Shown piece after piece: positions 56,869 to 64,000 of a DNA stretch of 64,000 nt (its first letter is position 1; every line of letters begins with the position of its first letter). This stretch comes from Azospirillum fermentarium (GTDB taxonomy: Bacteria; Pseudomonadota; Alphaproteobacteria; Azospirillales; Azospirillaceae), in the NCBI RefSeq assembly GCF_025961205.1, contig NZ_JAOQNH010000002.1, positions 457,501 to 521,500 on the forward strand, in the 5' to 3' direction. The notes below the pieces were generated by a model. It did not search any database. It was not told where the DNA came from and worked only from the letters and a program-made list of their open reading frames with translations. A program made the translations under genes and the position numbers.

Positions 56869-57033
56869 ATGTCCTATGCAGATGCCACTGCCTTTGCCGC
56901 CAGCCTCGCCACCACGCTGATGGTTTCGATCGTTGTGTTCCAGGCCGGAGACGGCACCCACGCCGCTTGCCCCGCCGCCGAGTTCGACGGCGACGACGAC
57001 ATGGTGAAGCTGGAGCTGGACCCGTGGGAATAA
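56869..57033 (+). CDS. Very small acidic hypothetical protein
   Basis: 54 residues (MSYADATAFAASLATTLMVS, then EFDGDDDMVKLELDPWE). An N-terminal hydrophobic helix is followed by an acidic tail. CAGGAGC lies ten bases before the ATG. A GNRA-loop hairpin AGGCGC-GAAA-GCGCCT follows the stop at once, supporting a genuine transcript end. Function unknown; perhaps membrane-associated. Confidence 0.5.
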   Translation: MSYADATAFAASLATTLMVSIVVFQAGDGTHAACPAAEFDGDDDMVKLELDPWE

Positions 57034-57087
57034 GGCGCGAAAGCGCCTCATCCCCGACGGCCCGAACGCGACACCCGCGATCGGGCC
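57033..57087 (+). terminator. Two hairpins after the 54-codon gene
   Basis: AGGCGC-GAAA-GCGCCT (57033-57048) and GGCCCGA/TCGGGCC (57059-57065 with 57081-57087). The second is followed by TTCAGCCTT. Likely transcript end before the next leader RNA. Confidence 0.55.
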
Positions 57088-57174
57088 TTCAGCCTTGCGA
57101 TGGTTGCCCATCGCCGGCAGCGGAACCGGGGACAAACCCCAGTCAGAGAGGAAGAGTGCGGGCCGTTCGGCCGT

Positions 57175-57223
57175 GACGGGTTGAGGATCGGAGAGAGAGG
57201 CTTTCCGGCGCCCGTCATGGAGT
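57175..57223 (+). ncRNA. Leader hairpin upstream of 57231 gene (class 1, copy 5)
   Basis: GACGGG (57175-57180) pairs with CCCGTC (57211-57216). CGGA/TCCG encloses GAGAGAGGCTT. GGAG at 57219-57222 precedes the ATG. A small hairpin GGGCCG/CGGCC just upstream is shared in part with copy 4. Confidence 0.65.
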
Positions 57224-57230
57224 GATCCCG

Positions 57231-57779
57231 ATGACCTTTGCCCGTTCCGAAACCTTCCGTTCTATCGGCCAAATCCTGGCGTCCGAGGTGTTACCCGCGC
57301 TTTTTCGGGCGCAGAAACTGCCGCTGCGCATCTCCTGCATTGGCGTTGCCAGTTATGATGCTGGCGATGATGCTGAAAGCTTCGACCGCATGATCCCGCT
57401 TGCGGAATGCCCATCGCCTGAAGAAGCTATGCATCTGGCATCGCTGTGCCTGTCGCGAGGCGGCATCTGCAACGGGCCGGATAGCTTTCCGTATTTCCAG
57501 CCGCGCATCATGCTCATTCAGGACTGCGATCAGCGCCTGGTCCTCGCCGGCGAAATCCGCGCCGACATTATCCTCTGGGAACAGCCCGTCGCATCCGATG
57601 CCGAAGCACGCAGGATCGTGACCGAGGCCAGCCGCCTGCGCGGTATGGCATTCCGGACATCAGATCCCGCAGAGGCGAGACGGCTGCGTTACCGCGCCGC
57701 AGCGCTGGAGGCCCGGCTGGTCGATCCCTTCTGGCGCGATGCCGCGGCTGATCTGCTCCACCTGCCACAGGCCGCGTGA
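57231..57779 (+). CDS. Hypothetical protein of module copy 2
   Basis: 182 residues (MTFARSETFRSIGQILASEV to AADLLHLPQAA). The ATG at 57231 is preferred over an in-frame GTG nine bases earlier because GGAG fits it. Helical start, central beta stretch (FQPRIMLIQDCDQRLVLAGE), then a helical Arg/Ala-rich end. No family recognised; the leader RNA ties it to the module genes. Confidence 0.65.
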   Translation: MTFARSETFRSIGQILASEVLPALFRAQKLPLRISCIGVASYDAGDDAESFDRMIPLAECPSPEEAMHLASLCLSRGGICNGPDSFPYFQPRIMLIQDCDQRLVLAGEIRADIILWEQPVASDAEARRIVTEASRLRGMAFRTSDPAEARRLRYRAAALEARLVDPFWRDAAADLLHLPQAA

Positions 57780-57802
57780 CCGTTACCCATCCCCGTCATT
57801 TC

Positions 57803-57831
57803 GCCCGGTGCCATGCCGGGCTTTCTTGTTT
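57803..57831 (+). terminator. Terminator-like hairpin before 57844 gene
   Basis: GCCCGG, loop TGCCATG, CCGGGC, then TTTCTTGTTTC, followed at once by AGGAGG and the next ATG. Same layout as at 56107. Confidence 0.65.
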
Positions 57832-57843
57832 CAGGAGGCTGAT

Positions 57844-58260
57844 ATGGCCGATTACCACACCCACTTTTCCTGCCTGCTCGACGTTGGGACACATGAGAAT
57901 GCCGTCCGTGCCGTCGATCTCTATAAAGCCTTGCCGGACGGAAGCAGCGCCGAACATGAACCCGCCAACAGCTTCCTGCTCTCGATCCAGCCTGAGCATG
58001 ACGGTACGCAGCTCTGGATACGCGACGATGACACCGGCGACCCCGAGCATGTCATCCGGTTCGTCATACACTGCGCGGCCACCCTCGGCCTGACTGGATT
58101 ATGGGGACTGCAATGGGCAAACAGTTGCTCTCGACCCCGCCTGGATGGGTTCGGCGGCGGCGCGCATGTCCTCGATCTCGCAACCGGCGAGACGGTGGAC
58201 TGGATCGACACCGATGGCTGGCTTTCCTCGGTTCTCGAAGGGAGAGATCCCTATGCCTGA
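57844..58260 (+). CDS. Hypothetical protein of module copy 2
   Basis: 138 residues (MADYHTHFSCLLDVGTHENA, LWIRDDDTGDPEHVIRFVIH, VLDLATGETVDWIDTDGWL). CAGGAGG stands seven bases before the ATG. Predicted alpha/beta with an acidic loop; no catalytic motif. Its last eight bases overlap the next gene, so both are translated together. Confidence 0.65.
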   Translation: MADYHTHFSCLLDVGTHENAVRAVDLYKALPDGSSAEHEPANSFLLSIQPEHDGTQLWIRDDDTGDPEHVIRFVIHCAATLGLTGLWGLQWANSCSRPRLDGFGGGAHVLDLATGETVDWIDTDGWLSSVLEGRDPYA

Positions 58261-58897
58261 GATCATCGAAACCACCGTCTATCGCTTGGGCGAATTGTCC
58301 GATGCGGCGAAGGACAAGGCCCGCGCCTGGTATCGTGAGGGAGGCTTCGATTATGACTGGTACGATGCCGTCTATGAGGATTTCCAGCGTATCGCAGAAA
58401 TCCTCGGGCTGAACCTCAAGACCCGCACCGTCCGGTTGATGGGCGGCGGCACACGGCAAGACCCCTGCATCTGGTTCCGCGGCTTCTCCTCGCAGGGGGA
58501 CGGGGCTTGTTTTGAATGCTGGTATTCCTACCAGAAACATGGGCCGCGCCAGATTAGGGAATACGCCCCGCAGGACATCGAACTGCACCGCATCGCCGAC
58601 GCCCTTCAGGCGATCCAGCGCCGCAACTTCTATCAGCTTCGCGCCGAGGCCAGCCATCGCGGCCATTATTATCACGAATACTGCATGGCGATCTCGGTCG
58701 AGCGAGACAGCCCGACCTGGCAGGACATGACCGCCGATGCCGAGGAGACGATCATCGAGGCGCTGCGCGATCTGGCTCGATGGCTCTACCGCCAGCTTGA
58801 ACGCGAATATGACTATCTATCCTCGGACGAGGCGGTCGATGAAACCATCGCCGCCAATGAATACACCTTCACCGAAGCCGGTCGCCGCTTCGGATGA
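58253..58897 (+). CDS. Conserved plasmid protein, antitoxin-like annotation in relatives
   Basis: 214 residues (MPEIIETTVYRLGELSDAAK, ARAWYREGGFDYDWYDAVYE, YLSSDEAVDETIAANEYTF). I recall relatives being labelled antitoxin of a toxin-antitoxin stability system, but nothing in the sequence (no DNA-binding fold, no partner toxin) supports that. Rich in Tyr, Trp and acidic residues. GGGAGAG precedes the ATG within the upstream gene. Confidence 0.6.
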   Translation: MPEIIETTVYRLGELSDAAKDKARAWYREGGFDYDWYDAVYEDFQRIAEILGLNLKTRTVRLMGGGTRQDPCIWFRGFSSQGDGACFECWYSYQKHGPRQIREYAPQDIELHRIADALQAIQRRNFYQLRAEASHRGHYYHEYCMAISVERDSPTWQDMTADAEETIIEALRDLARWLYRQLEREYDYLSSDEAVDETIAANEYTFTEAGRRFG

Positions 58898-58917
58898 TCC
58901 TGAGATGACACTGACAA

Positions 58918-58948
58918 GCGCCCCGCCGTCCGGTCGGGGCGCTTTTTT
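58918..58948 (+). terminator. Factor-independent terminator
   Basis: GCGCCCCG (58918-58925), 9-base loop, CGGGGCGC (58935-58942), then TTTTTT: a perfect 8-bp stem with T-run, 20 bases after the stop. It separates the small-gene cluster from the methyltransferase-helicase gene. Confidence 0.85.
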
Positions 58949-58992
58949 CATGCTGCGGTTTGAGAGTCAGAGGCTGGCCGGAAGGGGTTAAG

Positions 58993-59047
58993 TCCGGGTG
59001 GTCGAGAGAGAGCGCCGTCCGGATTTGTCCTTCCCGCTCTCCTGAGG
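58993..59047 (+). ncRNA. Leader hairpin upstream of methyltransferase-helicase gene (class 2, copy 2)
   Basis: TCCGG (58993-58997) pairs with CCGGA (59019-59023) around a TCGAGAGAGAGCG loop. GAGAGCG (59008-59014) is complementary to CGCTCTC (59035-59041). Loop and complement are conserved with 22422-22472 although the stems differ in sequence. Confidence 0.6.
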
Positions 59048-59055
59048 TTCCCGAC

Positions 59056-62000
59056 ATGAACATGGTGTTTCCCGTGGCCGATGCGGTCACGCCGCTGGCG
59101 GCTGCGCCCGCGATTTTGGCTGCGGCCAGTCATTTGCTCCCCCATCTAGAACGCGGTGAGCGCGTCGATGCCGCCACCTTGCGCGGCGCGATGGAAACGG
59201 CCTTCGGCGCGTCCGACGCTACTGGCGTCTGGGACTGGAAGCTGGCCTATGAGGCCTGCGAAGTCGCCACAGTTCTCTTCCTTCGCAAATACGGAAAGGC
59301 GCTTTTCCGTAAAGCCGCTTCTCCGGCTGCACGGATTTCCGTGCTGGCAAAGATCGCGGGGCTGTTGCCCACGCAGACCCGGCGCTCCGAGGAAAGCCAG
59401 AACTTCCAGCAGTTTTCGACGCCGATCCCGCTCGGACTTGCAGCTCTGACGGCCGCCGCGATCATGCCTGATGACAGGGTTCTGGAACCCTCGGCTGGCA
59501 CCGGCCTTCTGGCGATCCTGGCGCAGACCATAGGCGGTGCGCTGATCCTCAACGAATTCGCTGATACCCGAGCCGATTTACTCTCCTCGCTCTTTCCGGC
59601 CTTCGCCGTCACCCGGTTCGACGCCGCCCAGATCGACGATCATCTGGCCGCAGATGCCGTCCCGTCCGTGGTGCTGATGAACCCGCCATTCTCGGTCATG
59701 GCCAATGTCAGCGGACGTGTCGCAGATGCGGCCTACCGCCATGTTGCCTCGGCGCTGGCCCGTCTTGCTCCGGGCGGTCGGCTGGTGACGATCACCGGCG
59801 CTGGCTTTGGCCCCGAAGCTCCGGCCTGGCGGGAGGCTTTCATCCGCTTGCAGGCGCGTGGCCGTGTGGTGTTCACCGCCGCCGTCGATGGTGCGGTCTA
59901 TGCAAAGCACGGCACCACGATCGACACGCGGCTGACCGTGATCGACAAACTGCCCGCCGACGATACTGGTATTTTTCCGGCCTCACCGGGCATCGCGCCT
60001 GATGTTGCCACGCTGATCGGATGGATCGAGGCGCATGTCCCGCAGCGTTCGCCGGTGTCATTGCCGAAGATTGCGGTGCCCGGTTCAACCGCCGCGCCGA
60101 AGACCGTGCGAGGCTATCTGGCCCGCGCGACAGCTGCGCGGCCTGCCGCGGCTCCCGCCAACGATCCCGAGGGCGTCGAACTTGCCTATGAGACCGTGGA
60201 CTGGACGCCACCGGAAGGCGCTCGCCTGTCCGACGCGATCTATGAGGAATATGCGCTGCAATCGCTACGCATTGCTGGCGCGCAGCCGCATCCGACCAAG
60301 CTGGTGCAGTCTGCCGCCATGGCCTCGGTCGCACCGCCGAAGCCGTCCTACCGGCCCATACTGCCCGCTGACATCTGCGCGCGTCTGTCGAACGCCCAGC
60401 TCGAAACGGTGATCTATGCCGGGGAAGCCCATGCCGATCATCTCGCCGGCGCATGGACCGTGGATGAGCATTTCGACAATGTGAGCGCCGCGCCCGAGGA
60501 TGCTGCCGGATCGATCCGCTTCCGCCGCGGCTTCATGCTCGGTGACGGAACCGGCGCTGGCAAGGGCCGCCAGTCCGCCGCCATCATTCTCGACAACTGG
60601 CTGCGCGGACGCCGCAAGGCGATCTGGATTTCCAAATCCGACAAGCTGATCGAGGACGCGCAGCGCGACTGGTCGGCGCTGGGCATGGAACGGTTGCTTG
60701 TCACGCCTCTGTCACGCTTTCCGCAGGGCGCAAAGATCACGCTGTCGGAAGGCATCCTTTTTACCACCTATGCCACGCTACGCTCCGACGACCGGGGCGA
60801 GAAGGTTTCCCGCGTCAAGCAGATCGTCGAATGGTTGGGGTCCGATTTCGATGGAGCCATTATATTCGACGAGAGCCATTCCATGCAGAATGCCGGTGGC
60901 GGAAAAGGCGAACGCGGCGATGTCGCCGCCTCGCAGCAGGGACGTGCGGGCCTGCGGCTCCAGCACGCGCTGCCCGATGCCCGCGTGGTTTATGTCTCGG
61001 CAACCGGGGCCACCACAGTACACAACCTTGCTTATGCACAGCGCCTCGGTCTCTGGGGCGGTGAGGATTTTCCGTTCCAGACCCGTGCCGAGTTCGTCGA
61101 GGCGATCGAAGCCGGTGGCGTGGCGGCCATGGAAGTGCTGGCCCGCGATCTGCGATCTCTCGGCCTCTATACCGCCCGCTCGCTTTCCTATGATGGCGTC
61201 GAATATGAACTGATCGAGCACCAGCTCACGGACGAACAGCGGCACATCTACGATTCATATGCTGCCGCCTTCGCCGTGATTCACGGGAACCTGGACGCGG
61301 CGATGGAAGCCGCCAATATCACCGGCAGCGAGGGCACGCTGAACCGGCAGGCGAAATCCGCCGCCCGCTCGGCCTTTGAAAGCACCAAGCAGCGCTTCTT
61401 CGGCCATCTGCTGACCTCCATGAAAACCCCGACCCTGATCCGGTCCATTGATGCCGATCTGGAAGCGGGCCATGCCGCCGTCATCCAGATCGTCTCGACC
61501 GGCGAAGCCCTGATGGAACGCCGGCTGTCCGAAATCCCGACCGAGGAATGGAACGATATTTCCGTCGATGTCACGCCCAGGGAGTATGTCGGCTCGTATT
61601 TGCAGCATTCCTTTCCGGTGCAGCTCTATGAGCCGTTCAGCGATGGCGAGGGCAATCTGTCGTCACGCCCTGTCTTCCGCGATGGTCAGCCGGTGGAATG
61701 CCGCGAAGCTGTAGCGCGGCGCGACGAGATGCTGGAGCAGCTGGGGTCGCTTCCACCTGTCCCCGGTGCGCTCGACCAGATCGTCCAGCGTTTCGGCACG
61801 GATATGGTGGCCGAGGTCACGGGCCGTTCGCGCCGGATCGTGCGCAAGGGCGAAGGAGCATCGGCACGCCTTGCGGTCGAGAACCGTGCGGCTTCTGCCA
61901 ACCTTGCCGAGACGTCGGCCTTCATGGATGACCAGAAGCGCATTCTGGTCTTCTCGGACGCGGGTGGCACCGGACGCAGCTATCACGCCGAACTCTCGGC

Positions 62001-63378
62001 GAGAAACCAGCGCCTGCGCGTGCATTATCTGCTGGAACCGGGCTGGAAGGCCGATGCCGCCATTCAGGGGCTTGGGCGCACCAACCGGACCAATCAGGCG
62101 CAGCCGCCGCTGTTCCGACCCATCGCCACGGATGTCAAAGCCGAGAAGCGCTTCCTTTCAACCATCGCCCGCCGCCTCGACACGCTGGGCGCGATCACAC
62201 GCGGCCAGCGCCAGACCGGCGGCCAGGGGCTGTTCCGTCCCGAGGATAATCTGGAATCCGCCTATGCTCGCGATGCGTTGCGCCAGCTCTATCTGCTGAT
62301 CGTGCGCGGCAAGGTCGAGGGTTGCTCGCTCGAACGGTTTGAATCCGCCACCGGGCTGAAGCTGATGGACAGCAATGGTGTGAAGGACGAACTTCCGCCG
62401 ATCACCACCTTCCTCAACCGCCTGCTGGCGCTGACCATCGAGTTGCAGGGCATCCTGTTCTCGGCCTTCGAGCAGCTTCTGCAGGCGCGGATCGACGGTG
62501 CGATTGCATCCGGCACCTATGATATGGGGCTGGAGACGCTGAAGGCCGAAAGCTTCATCGTCACCGACCGGCAGGTGATCCACACCCATCCGGGCACCGG
62601 CGCAGAAACGCGGCTCCTGACGCTCACAGAGCGCAAACGCAATCAGCCGGTCACGCTCGATGCAGCCCTGGCGGAACTGGATGATCCCCGCGCAAGATTG
62701 CTCATCAACGAGCGATCGGGACGTGCCGCCGTTCAGATCCCGACCACCAGCGTCATGCTGGATGATGGCGAGATCGAACGGCGCGTACGGCTGATCCGGC
62801 CCATGGAGGCGATGAACATTCCGGTTCGGGCGATGAGTGAGACCCATTGGCTTGAGGCCGATCGTTCCGCCTTCACCGTGGCCTGGAAGGCGGAACTGGC
62901 CGAGGTGCCGGAGTTCACCGACAGCATCCTGCATATGGTGACAGGGCTGCTTCTGCCAATCTGGAAACGCCTGCCGCAGGACTCCTCCCGCGTCTATCGG
63001 CTCCAGACCGACGAGGGCGAACGCATCATCGGTCGCCGGGTATCGCCGGCATGGGCTGCCAATGCCTCGACCAGTGGCGTCACCAGCAACCTGACACCGG
63101 ATGCCGCCTATGCCGCGCTGATCGAAGGTCGCACGATCCTTGATCTCGCCGAAGGGCTGCAACTGCGCCGCGTCCGGGTCATGGGCGCCAGCCGGATCGA
63201 ACTGACCGGCTTTACTGACGCAATGCGCGACCGGCTGCGGGCCTATGGCCTCTTCAGCGAGATCATCTCGTGGAAACTGCGCTTCTTCGTGCCGGTCGGC
63301 GCGATGGGACCGGAGATCATCGGCAAACTGCTTGACCGCTTCCCGGTCCTGCGCATCGGTGAGAGGGAGGCCGCATAA
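59056..63378 (+). CDS. DNA methyltransferase-Strawberry notch-type helicase fusion, module copy 2
   Basis: 1440 residues from the ATG at 59056 (GAGG nine bases upstream). Same design as 22486-26868: SAM motif RVLEPSAGTGLLAILAQ, NPPF at about 209, Walker A GDGTGAGKGRQ at about 496, FDESHSMQNAGG, and VFSDAGGTGRSYHAE with GLGRTNRTNQAQPP in the second lobe. Long identical stretches remain around the helicase motifs, while the 330-400 linker differs. Its TAA overlaps the next ATG as TAATG. Confidence 0.9.
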   Translation: MNMVFPVADAVTPLAAAPAILAAASHLLPHLERGERVDAATLRGAMETAFGASDATGVWDWKLAYEACEVATVLFLRKYGKALFRKAASPAARISVLAKIAGLLPTQTRRSEESQNFQQFSTPIPLGLAALTAAAIMPDDRVLEPSAGTGLLAILAQTIGGALILNEFADTRADLLSSLFPAFAVTRFDAAQIDDHLAADAVPSVVLMNPPFSVMANVSGRVADAAYRHVASALARLAPGGRLVTITGAGFGPEAPAWREAFIRLQARGRVVFTAAVDGAVYAKHGTTIDTRLTVIDKLPADDTGIFPASPGIAPDVATLIGWIEAHVPQRSPVSLPKIAVPGSTAAPKTVRGYLARATAARPAAAPANDPEGVELAYETVDWTPPEGARLSDAIYEEYALQSLRIAGAQPHPTKLVQSAAMASVAPPKPSYRPILPADICARLSNAQLETVIYAGEAHADHLAGAWTVDEHFDNVSAAPEDAAGSIRFRRGFMLGDGTGAGKGRQSAAIILDNWLRGRRKAIWISKSDKLIEDAQRDWSALGMERLLVTPLSRFPQGAKITLSEGILFTTYATLRSDDRGEKVSRVKQIVEWLGSDFDGAIIFDESHSMQNAGGGKGERGDVAASQQGRAGLRLQHALPDARVVYVSATGATTVHNLAYAQRLGLWGGEDFPFQTRAEFVEAIEAGGVAAMEVLARDLRSLGLYTARSLSYDGVEYELIEHQLTDEQRHIYDSYAAAFAVIHGNLDAAMEAANITGSEGTLNRQAKSAARSAFESTKQRFFGHLLTSMKTPTLIRSIDADLEAGHAAVIQIVSTGEALMERRLSEIPTEEWNDISVDVTPREYVGSYLQHSFPVQLYEPFSDGEGNLSSRPVFRDGQPVECREAVARRDEMLEQLGSLPPVPGALDQIVQRFGTDMVAEVTGRSRRIVRKGEGASARLAVENRAASANLAETSAFMDDQKRILVFSDAGGTGRSYHAELSARNQRLRVHYLLEPGWKADAAIQGLGRTNRTNQAQPPLFRPIATDVKAEKRFLSTIARRLDTLGAITRGQRQTGGQGLFRPEDNLESAYARDALRQLYLLIVRGKVEGCSLERFESATGLKLMDSNGVKDELPPITTFLNRLLALTIELQGILFSAFEQLLQARIDGAIASGTYDMGLETLKAESFIVTDRQVIHTHPGTGAETRLLTLTERKRNQPVTLDAALAELDDPRARLLINERSGRAAVQIPTTSVMLDDGEIERRVRLIRPMEAMNIPVRAMSETHWLEADRSAFTVAWKAELAEVPEFTDSILHMVTGLLLPIWKRLPQDSSRVYRLQTDEGERIIGRRVSPAWAANASTSGVTSNLTPDAAYAALIEGRTILDLAEGLQLRRVRVMGASRIELTGFTDAMRDRLRAYGLFSEIISWKLRFFVPVGAMGPEIIGKLLDRFPVLRIGEREAA

Positions 63379-64000
63379 TGGCGCGTCTCAACGCTTCCGA
63401 ACTGGCGCAGCGTCTCGGCCGACAGGCCGAGGCGGTGTGCCGCCACTATCTGTCGAATGGGCGCAAACAGGGCAATTACTGGCAGGTTGGCGATGTCCGA
63501 AACACGGCAGGCCGGTCCATGTTCGTCCGGCTGCACGACAGCGTGAAAGGCATTGCCGGTAAATGGCAGGACTCGGCCACGGGTGAATATGGCGATCTGC
63601 TGGACGTGATCCAGGACTCGCTCGGTCTGATCGACTTCGCGGACGTTGCCGAAGAAGCCCGGCGCTTCCTCAGCCTGCCGCATCCTGAACCGCAGCCACC
63701 ATTCCGTCCGTCCCGAACGCCAGCACCATCCGGATCATCCGAGGCCGCACGTCGCCTCTGGCGCATGACGCAGCCGCTGATCGGCAGTACCGCAGAAGCG
63801 TATTTACGCGGACGCGGCATTACGGATTTACGCCAGACCGCAAATCTGCGCTTTCATCCCAACTGTTACTGGCGGCCCGAGGACGATGGCCCGACCGAAG
63901 CTTGGCCCGCGATGATCGCCGCCGTCACCGACCTCGATGGCAGGATTACCGGCGCACACCGCACATGGCTGGCACCGGACGGTTCCGGCAAGGCACCCGT
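63378..64000 (+). CDS. Toprim primase-like protein, module copy 2, cut by window edge
   Basis: First 207 codons of the homologue of 26881-27906 (MARLNASELAQRLGRQAEAV, then CRHYLSNGRKQGNYWQVGDV and GEYGDLLDVIQDSLG). The primase N-terminal domain and the start of the Toprim region (MIAAVTDLDGRITGAHRTWL) are visible; the Toprim acidic residues lie beyond the edge. Start codon overlaps the helicase stop, as expected for co-translation. Confidence 0.88.
   Translation, partial: MARLNASELAQRLGRQAEAVCRHYLSNGRKQGNYWQVGDVRNTAGRSMFVRLHDSVKGIAGKWQDSATGEYGDLLDVIQDSLGLIDFADVAEEARRFLSLPHPEPQPPFRPSRTPAPSGSSEAARRLWRMTQPLIGSTAEAYLRGRGITDLRQTANLRFHPNCYWRPEDDGPTEAWPAMIAAVTDLDGRITGAHRTWLAPDGSGKAP

Noticed and set aside
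1-64000. CRISPR array or cas genes
   Set aside because: No regularly spaced direct repeats were seen and no Cas motif occurs in any plausible protein.
18117-64000. Recent tandem duplication of the ArdC-Toprim module
   Set aside because: The copies differ throughout in codons, linkers, G+C and gene content, so they are old homologues from different elements.

Overview
The window looks like an accessory replicon or large integrative element of an alphaproteobacterium. Base composition is high in G+C, and codon use in the first 30 kb resembles the Azospirillum/Rhodospirillales type. This host call is inferred from style, not from a marker gene. No ribosomal, replication-initiator or other core gene is visible. 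Almost every gene belongs to a mobile-element or phage-defence category.

Layout. (1) 1-3.2 kb: the 3' part of a large superfamily 1 helicase, then a VirB10/TrbI fragment. (2) 3.9-17.8 kb: a defence-type block. It holds a STAND NTPase gene split by an IS5-family (IS427-like) insertion, a nuclease-like/STAND ATPase, a CHAT-protease/repeat protein split by a second IS5-like element, and a coupled GIY-YIG gene pair. (3) 18.1-29.1 kb: a very GC-rich module of ArdC-like antirestriction protein, ParB-like protein, small proteins, a methyltransferase-Strawberry-notch helicase, a Toprim primase-like protein and a DUF2493 protein. (4) 29.3-37.2 kb: a scarred zone with an HD/HSP90-like ATPase, an inverted second copy of the 1304-bp IS, a truncated tyrosine integrase, a tRNA-Met 3' fragment, a large serine recombinase and an orphan Phd-type antitoxin. 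(5) 37.5-48.7 kb: a tightly coupled six-gene operon of WYL regulator, DUF499 ATPase, PglZ, DUF1156 methyltransferase, a small unknown protein and an SNF2 helicase. It is BREX/Pgl-like but does not match the canonical sets I know. (6) 49.1-52.1 kb: McrBC. (7) 52.4-64 kb: a second, diverged and more complete copy of the ArdC/ParB/Strawberry-notch/Toprim module, running off the right edge.

How it fits together. Two homologous but clearly diverged mobile-element backbones flank a defence island. The backbones carry antirestriction and DNA-modification functions. The island carries at least four nucleic-acid or protein-targeting systems: CHAT/STAND, a split STAND, a PglZ operon and McrBC. Several backbone genes are preceded by a conserved leader hairpin with a purine GAGAG loop ending just before the Shine-Dalgarno. 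Its stems show compensatory changes, so it is probably a structured RNA resembling the published radC motif. Two defence genes are split by IS elements at positions where removing the IS plus one target copy restores the reading frame.

Limits: domain names come from motifs read by eye, and no database search was run. Family names such as DUF499, DUF1156, DUF2493, DUF2958 and DUF4297-like should be confirmed by profile search.
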